A stretch of 17,521 nt of DNA, taken from NCBI GenBank assembly GCA_947378845.1, contig CANCLQ010000027.1, positions 1 to 17,521 on the forward strand, in the 5' to 3' direction. The DNA is from Opitutia bacterium. Its GTDB lineage: Bacteria; Verrucomicrobiota; Verrucomicrobiia; Opitutales; UBA953. The translations under genes were made by a program, and so were the position numbers. Positions within the stretch are counted from its first letter, which is position 1; every line of letters begins with the position of its first letter. This document shows positions 14,108-17,521 of this stretch, piece by piece. Under the pieces are notes generated by a model that was not told the origin of the DNA, did no database searches, and saw nothing but the letters and a program-made list of their open reading frames with translations.

Positions 14108-15196
14108 GTGCAATCGAATAATCACGAAACCTTCATGCGACGAGCCATTGAGTTGGCACGTCAGGCATGGGGTCAGACGCACCCAAATCCAATGGTCGGT
14201 GCCGTCATCGTGGAAGACGGAAAAATTGTTGCAGAAGGTTACCACGCACAAGCTGGTGCCCCGCATGCCGAGGTGATGGCGTTGCGTGCGTTGGGTCGAT
14301 CGCCGACCGCGCAGTCAATTCTCTACGTCTCGCTTGAGCCTTGTTGCACCCATGGTCGGACGCCTCCTTGTGTGGATGCGATTGCTGCTGCAGGGATTCG
14401 CCACGTCGTAATCGGTGCCAAAGATCCGAATCCATTGCACGCAGGGAAGGGTATCGATATTCTACGTCAACGTGGTGTTGAGGTCACTGATGGCGTATTG
14501 GCTGATGATTGTGCGGACCTTAATATGATTTTTAATCATTGGATTGTTCACCGTCAGCCTTTCGTGGCTTTGAAAGTCGCCTCGACTATGGATGGTCGCT
14601 TGGTAAATCGCGATAAGGCTAAGCCATTCATCACGGGCGAATTAGCACGTGCCGATGTACAGACGTGGCGAAAACTTTTTCCAGCTATCGCTGTCAGCGT
14701 AAATACATTGCTGGCTGACAATCCGCGTCTTACTGCTCGAGTGCCTGGACAGGAATCTTGTCCGCGTCGATTTGTACTGGATCGGAATTTCCGTTCAGCG
14801 GGGAAGGTGGGACTCAATTTATTTCAAGATGCATACCGTGATCGCACGGTCGTGGTCGGATTAAAAAGCGCCGCTAAAGCTTCAGACCTACATTGGTATG
14901 AGGCCGAAGGAATTGATGTTTGGTTGGTCGATGGACCGGACGAGAATTTCCTTATGAATTGGATCACGCGTTGCGCACATGATTCAATCTGTGGAATTTT
15001 TATTGAAGCGGGGCCGACTTTGGCGGCTGCGATTCTGGCTGACGATTTAGCGGATTACCTTTTTGCCTACTATGCTCCGAAACTTTCAGGGAATGCCGAT
15101 TCGCCGCCGTGGATTGAAGGCGATATGCCGCAACTTAAGTCATCGCGTACGAAGGTAATCGGTCAGGATGTGCTTTTCCGCGGTTACCTGGCGTGA
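14108..15196 (+). CDS. ribD: Bifunctional riboflavin biosynthesis deaminase/reductase RibD
   Basis: The 362-residue enzyme performs the deaminase and reductase steps that convert the GTP-derived pyrimidine to 5-amino-6-ribitylamino-uracil phosphate. The zinc deaminase domain shows NPMVGAVIV, HAEVMAL (His53, Glu55) and LEPCCTHGRTPPC, with Cys79 and Cys88 as the zinc ligands. The reductase half begins near PFVALKVASTMDGRL and includes IEAGPTLAAAIL, with Ala where Gly is common in the GGPTL motif. The GTG at 14108 gives MQSNNHETFMRRAIELA, the usual RibD start, one base after the helicase stop. The ATG at 14135 would cut the conserved first residues, and the open frame back to 14066 overlaps the helicase and is not needed. 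No FMN riboswitch is evident upstream, and no other rib gene is in the window. Confidence 0.95.
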   Translation: MQSNNHETFMRRAIELARQAWGQTHPNPMVGAVIVEDGKIVAEGYHAQAGAPHAEVMALRALGRSPTAQSILYVSLEPCCTHGRTPPCVDAIAAAGIRHVVIGAKDPNPLHAGKGIDILRQRGVEVTDGVLADDCADLNMIFNHWIVHRQPFVALKVASTMDGRLVNRDKAKPFITGELARADVQTWRKLFPAIAVSVNTLLADNPRLTARVPGQESCPRRFVLDRNFRSAGKVGLNLFQDAYRDRTVVVGLKSAAKASDLHWYEAEGIDVWLVDGPDENFLMNWITRCAHDSICGIFIEAGPTLAAAILADDLADYLFAYYAPKLSGNADSPPWIEGDMPQLKSSRTKVIGQDVLFRGYLA

Positions 15197-15409
15197 TAGG
15201 GCGGTTTGTGGTGAGGTGACGTAGTAATCTTATAAAATTTTTATACCCGCCTTAGAAACGATTTTTAGGGCGGTAATGGGGTATTTGAGATGAGGAGGGG
15301 CCTCGCGCTACCTTTTTGGCTCGACTTTTCAAGGAAAAGTTTAGATAAAGGGTATCCGTCTCCCTGGTGTATCAGGGCCTCGCCTTAACCACTTTAACTC
15401 GAAACACTT
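15197..15409. promoter_or_regulatory. ribD-deoA gap with several hairpins
   Basis: This 213-bp region holds the end of the ribD unit and presumably the promoter of the phosphorylase gene. Three stems are visible: CCGCCTTA/TAGGGCGG (15247-15254 with 15266-15273, one G-T pair), ACTTTTC-AAG-GAAAAGT (15324-15340, perfect) and CCCTG/CAGGG (15362-15377). None has a proper T tract on the plus strand, so no clear intrinsic terminator for ribD is called. An AT-rich TTATAAAATTTTTATA stretch lies at 15229-15245. Confidence 0.4.
15324..15340. repeat. Perfect 7-bp inverted repeat upstream of the phosphorylase gene
   Basis: ACTTTTC and GAAAAGT are fully complementary across AAG, 69 bp before the ATG at 15410. 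The site could be an operator or a leader hairpin. It is a simple A/T-rich stem, so its significance is modest. Confidence 0.3.
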
Positions 15410-16744
15410 ATGGCAGAAAAAACATCCAATTCACTCCGTAGAGAGAAGCCCTCTTTCACGGCATTAATCGAGAAAAAGCGCGACGGAGGCGAGTTCACCG
15501 CCGACGAAATCCGCCAGATCGTTGATTCGATTATGGACGCCGAAATGCCCGAGGCGCAGCAAGCAGCTTTGGCGATGGCCATCTTCTTCCGTCAGATGTC
15601 GGCCCAAGAAACTGCGTTACTCGCTGAAGAGCTTCGTCTTTCTGGTGACGTCATTGATCTCGACCGTCTCACTCAGCCTAAAATCGCCAAAGTTTCAACC
15701 GGCGGAGTGGGTGACAAGACATCCTTAGTTCTCGGACCTCTCGGTGCTGCTGCTGGCGTTATCATGCCTGGCATGAATGGTAAGGACGAAGAGTTCTGTA
15801 TCACCACAGTTGAAAAACTTTCTTCTATTCCTGGTTTCAAAGGAAAAGTTTCACTCGATCAATTCCGTCAACAGCTCGAACGTGTTGGCTGTGCGCTCAC
15901 TGAGCAGTGCCCCGAAGTCGCACCAGCAGACGATTTACTCTACGCGCTCCGCCAAAAAACCGGCACGATTCCTTCGCTGCCTTTAATCACTGGAAGTATT
16001 CTCTCTAAGAAACTCGCAGAAGGCTGTGAAGGCCTTGTTATCGATGTGAAGTGGGGCAATGGTTCGTTCATTCGCGATCTCGAACAAGCTAAGCAGTTGG
16101 CTCGTATTATTACTCGCGTTGCTCGTTCACTTAATCGCAAGTGCGTGGCGCTCGTTACCGATATCAATCAACCATTAGGTGATTCTGTTGGTACTGGCTT
16201 AGAAATTTTAGAAGCCGTTCGTCTGCTTAAAGGTGAAGGCCCTGAAGACTTGCAAGACCTCGTGCTCAAGCTCGGTATGGAAGTCGTACGTCTTGCCGGT
16301 GTTGCTGGTTCTACGCTCTCTGCTAAACAAACCGTTGAGAAGCATCTTAAGGATGGCTCGGCTCTTGAGAAATTCAAAGCCATGGTGCGTGCTCAAGGCG
16401 GCAAAACCGATTGGATCGACGATCCATCGAAATTCCCTCACGCAAAATTTATTCGTAAGCTTCCAGCTCCTAAGCGCGGTTACGTTCACACCATTGATGC
16501 CGGTAAGATTGCTCAAGGTGTGCGCATTCTCGCCACGCAGAAGGACGGCACGTTGGATCCCTCCGTCGGTGTGACCGAGATTCGCAAGGTCGGCACGCAA
16601 GTGAAGCAAGGTGAGCCTCTCATCATGATTCACTATAATGACGAAGCCAAAGTGGATCAGGCCTTGCCTTACTTCCGCGACGCTTATCGTCTCGCGCCGA
16701 AGCGACCCAATATGCCACCGCTCGTCGTCGAGCGCGTTGCTTAA
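15410..16744 (+). CDS. Thymidine/pyrimidine-nucleoside phosphorylase family protein, divergent active-site signature
   Basis: The 444-residue protein has the full three-domain layout of DeoA/Pdp: a helical N-domain, the phosphate-binding KVSTGGVGDKTSLVLGPL (94-111), and the C-terminal PYNP domain (VGTQVKQGEPLIMIHYND). Family members cleave thymidine or other pyrimidine nucleosides with phosphate. Arg181, Ser196 (LITGSILSKK) and Lys200 correspond to E. coli Arg171, Ser186 and Lys190. However, Val95 replaces the usual His85. The signature block that reads SGRGLGHTGGTLDKLE in E. coli DeoA is here NGKDEEFCITTVEKLS (residues 123-138), of equal length, so it is substitution rather than frameshift. 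DVKVGSGAF is likewise DVKWGNGSF. The fold is secure; whether it still uses thymidine is doubtful. No Shine-Dalgarno sequence precedes the ATG. Confidence 0.88.
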   Translation: MAEKTSNSLRREKPSFTALIEKKRDGGEFTADEIRQIVDSIMDAEMPEAQQAALAMAIFFRQMSAQETALLAEELRLSGDVIDLDRLTQPKIAKVSTGGVGDKTSLVLGPLGAAAGVIMPGMNGKDEEFCITTVEKLSSIPGFKGKVSLDQFRQQLERVGCALTEQCPEVAPADDLLYALRQKTGTIPSLPLITGSILSKKLAEGCEGLVIDVKWGNGSFIRDLEQAKQLARIITRVARSLNRKCVALVTDINQPLGDSVGTGLEILEAVRLLKGEGPEDLQDLVLKLGMEVVRLAGVAGSTLSAKQTVEKHLKDGSALEKFKAMVRAQGGKTDWIDDPSKFPHAKFIRKLPAPKRGYVHTIDAGKIAQGVRILATQKDGTLDPSVGVTEIRKVGTQVKQGEPLIMIHYNDEAKVDQALPYFRDAYRLAPKRPNMPPLVVERVA

Positions 16745-16747
16745 AAG

Positions 16748-16776
16748 AAAAGGCCGTCACTCGACGGCCTTTTTTG
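16748..16776. terminator. Bidirectional Rho-independent terminator
   Basis: AAAAGGCCGTC (16748-16758) pairs perfectly with GACGGCCTTTT (16763-16773) around ACTC, followed by more T on the plus strand and TTTTCTTTT on the minus strand. It lies three bases after the phosphorylase stop and also faces the end of the minus-strand small gene, so it can serve both. Confidence 0.93.
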
Positions 16777-16811
16777 TTTAGCGTCTGAAAGGGTGCTGCG
16801 CAGTCGTTTCT

Positions 16812-17051
16812 TTACCTAGTGACGAATGGTCGGTCGGAGGCTTGGCACCAGAGGCGATAAATATTGATCACGTTTTTACGAATGCCGGTGACAGGGATTT
16901 TTAGGAATCCTTGGCGCTTGGCGGCTTCGAAGAGAATTCGTTCTTTTTGTGTCAGCCGATGTCCGACCCCACGATTGCCAATCTTGCCACGTGTGGATTC
17001 TCCGCGGCTAAGTCGTTCAACATCGTCTAAGTTGCGGGGGTGAGTTGGCAT
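16812..17051 (-). CDS. Small basic uncharacterised protein
   Basis: This 79-residue, strongly basic product has no signal peptide or membrane segment. Its middle, GNRGVGHRLTQKERILFEAAK, reads as a helix-forming block, followed by RQGFLKIPVTGIRKNVINIY and RLWCQASDRPF. The composition and ordered look suggest a real, conserved nucleic-acid- or ribosome-associated protein, but I cannot name a family. The ATG at 17051 is directly preceded by a GGTGACAAGGTGACG repeat-like stretch and lacks a Shine-Dalgarno sequence; GTG or ATG starts further in cannot be excluded. It converges with the phosphorylase gene on a shared terminator and diverges from the rhodopsin gene. Confidence 0.65.
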   Translation of the reverse strand: MPTHPRNLDDVERLSRGESTRGKIGNRGVGHRLTQKERILFEAAKRQGFLKIPVTGIRKNVINIYRLWCQASDRPFVTR

Positions 17052-17267
17052 GGTGACAAGGTGACGAGGGGTTGTGTAAAAGGCAAATGGGGAGGTTGGT
17101 GTCTGGTAACAGGTATCGGGTTATGTATCACGACGTCTGACATCAGGAACCTGAAATAAAATACTCGTGTAAAAATTTTATTAATACGCGTGGTTAAAAA
17201 TATGCAGGAAGGGGTTGCTTTGATTTTAAATCGTGATACGAAGATAAGCGTTACCCCTAACCCTACT
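17052..17267. promoter_or_regulatory. AT-rich divergent region upstream of the rhodopsin gene
   Basis: This 216-bp gap separates the small basic gene (minus) from the rhodopsin gene (plus). Its left end is G-rich with tandem GGTGACAA/GGTGACGA; its right half is markedly AT-rich (17150-17210). GTATCACGA (17125-17133) and TCGTGATAC (17231-17239) form a perfect 9-bp inverted repeat about 97 bases apart. Possible -10-like words (TAAAAT at 17157, TAATAC at 17182) exist without well-spaced -35 boxes, so no promoter is called. Confidence 0.4.
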
Positions 17268-17521
17268 ATGACCTCATACCTAAAATCAGTGTATACTAAG
17301 GCATTCATGTTATTCATGCTTTGCTTTATCACCCCGACCAGTGCGAAGGCTGCGACCCTTGCTTCAGCTAACCTAGATTCAAAGGATCTCGTTGGTGTAT
17401 CCTTCTGGGTTATATCCATGGCATTGGTTGCTGCGACTGCGTTCTTCTTCCTGGAAATCCAACGCGTGTCTCCTAAGTGGAAGACTTCGTTGACGGTTTC
17501 TGGTTTAGTGACGCTCGTGGC
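17268..17521 (+). CDS. Proteorhodopsin-type microbial rhodopsin (5' part, truncated by window edge)
   Basis: The frame from the ATG at 17268 stays open to the window end, giving 84 full codons. A hydrophobic leader (about residues 12-28, AFMLFMLCFITPTSAKA) looks like the cleavable signal peptide found on many proteorhodopsins. It is followed by LDSKDLVGVSFWVISMAL, then ATAFFFLEIQRVSPKWKTSL and TVSGLVTLVA. This matches proteorhodopsin helix A (TGVSFWLV...FFFVERDRVS), and the helix B start KWKTSLTVSGLVT is nearly identical. Such proteins bind retinal and act as light-driven ion pumps in the inner membrane. The retinal lysine and the Asp/Glu residues that define proton pumping and colour tuning lie beyond the edge, so pump type and spectrum cannot be read. 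There is no Shine-Dalgarno sequence. Confidence 0.93.
   Translation, partial: MTSYLKSVYTKAFMLFMLCFITPTSAKAATLASANLDSKDLVGVSFWVISMALVAATAFFFLEIQRVSPKWKTSLTVSGLVTLV

Noticed and set aside
15247..15273. Hairpin after ribD as an intrinsic terminator
   Set aside because: The stem is imperfect and is followed by TAATGGGG, not a T tract, on the plus strand.
15784..15832. Frameshift as an explanation for the lost phosphorylase signature
   Set aside because: The block has the same length as the canonical motif, both flanks stay in frame, and the alternative frames do not encode SGRG or HTGGT.
17027..17419. Minus-strand 130-aa open frame
   Set aside because: It is antisense to the rhodopsin start and the AT-rich gap, has no recognisable domain, and overlaps a clearly real gene.
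1..17521. CRISPR array, insertion sequence, prophage, toxin-antitoxin or restriction system
   Set aside because: No regularly spaced direct repeats, transposase or integrase motifs, terminal inverted repeats or defence-type domains were seen in any open frame.

Overview
The window is a gene-dense piece of bacterial chromosome with roughly balanced base composition. It carries mostly housekeeping genes, and a microbial rhodopsin gene runs off the right end. The protein sequences, the fabG-acpP-fabF cluster, the stand-alone CysJ-like reductase and several uncharacterised proteins fit an aquatic Verrucomicrobiota bacterium, most likely an Opitutae-type planktonic lineage. That placement is inferred from the look of the proteins; no rRNA gene is present to confirm it. 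A proteorhodopsin-type gene fits a sunlit-water lifestyle. Almost no gene start has a Shine-Dalgarno sequence at normal spacing, and several starts are GTG.

Layout. (1) 1-893: the N-terminus of folD (minus strand) diverges from an RsuA/RluB-type pseudouridine synthase, with a large hairpin between them. (2) 947-2095: a CysJ-like FAD/NADPH reductase without a flavodoxin domain. (3) 2164-4470: fabG-acpP-fabF, the core of fatty-acid elongation. (4) 4454-6034, minus strand: an acyl-CoA thioesterase, a metallo-beta-lactamase-fold hydrolase and an uncharacterised 172-aa protein, packed with 3-bp gaps and converging on fabF with a 17-bp overlap. (5) 6120-7702: a membrane-anchored protein of unknown function, coupled by overlap to a cation diffusion facilitator. 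(6) 7710-9949, minus strand: an M29 aminopeptidase followed, in a TAATG overlap, by an RluD-type pseudouridine synthase. (7) 10039-12586: a small TPR protein, then groES-groEL behind an intergenic region rich in dyad symmetry but without a CIRCE element. (8) 12611-12767: terminator hairpins and a tRNA-His (minus strand) with encoded G-1 and CCA. (9) 12922-15196: a DEAD-box-family RNA helicase (DEVD variant) and, one base later, ribD for riboflavin synthesis. (10) 15410-16744: a thymidine-phosphorylase-family protein whose family signature is largely replaced, closed by a bidirectional terminator. (11) 16812-17051, minus strand: a small basic uncharacterised protein. (12) 17268-17521: the start of the proteorhodopsin-type gene.

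Functional themes are lipid synthesis (fab cluster), rRNA modification (two pseudouridine synthases), protein folding and turnover (GroES/EL, M29 peptidase), cofactors (folate, riboflavin) and nucleoside salvage. I found no CRISPR array, transposase, prophage or complete defence system. The most noteworthy items are the truncated rhodopsin, the divergent nucleoside phosphorylase, the Shine-Dalgarno-poor gene starts, the flavodoxin-less reductase, the dyad-rich region upstream of groES, and a short GGTGACAAG-type motif repeated in several gaps.
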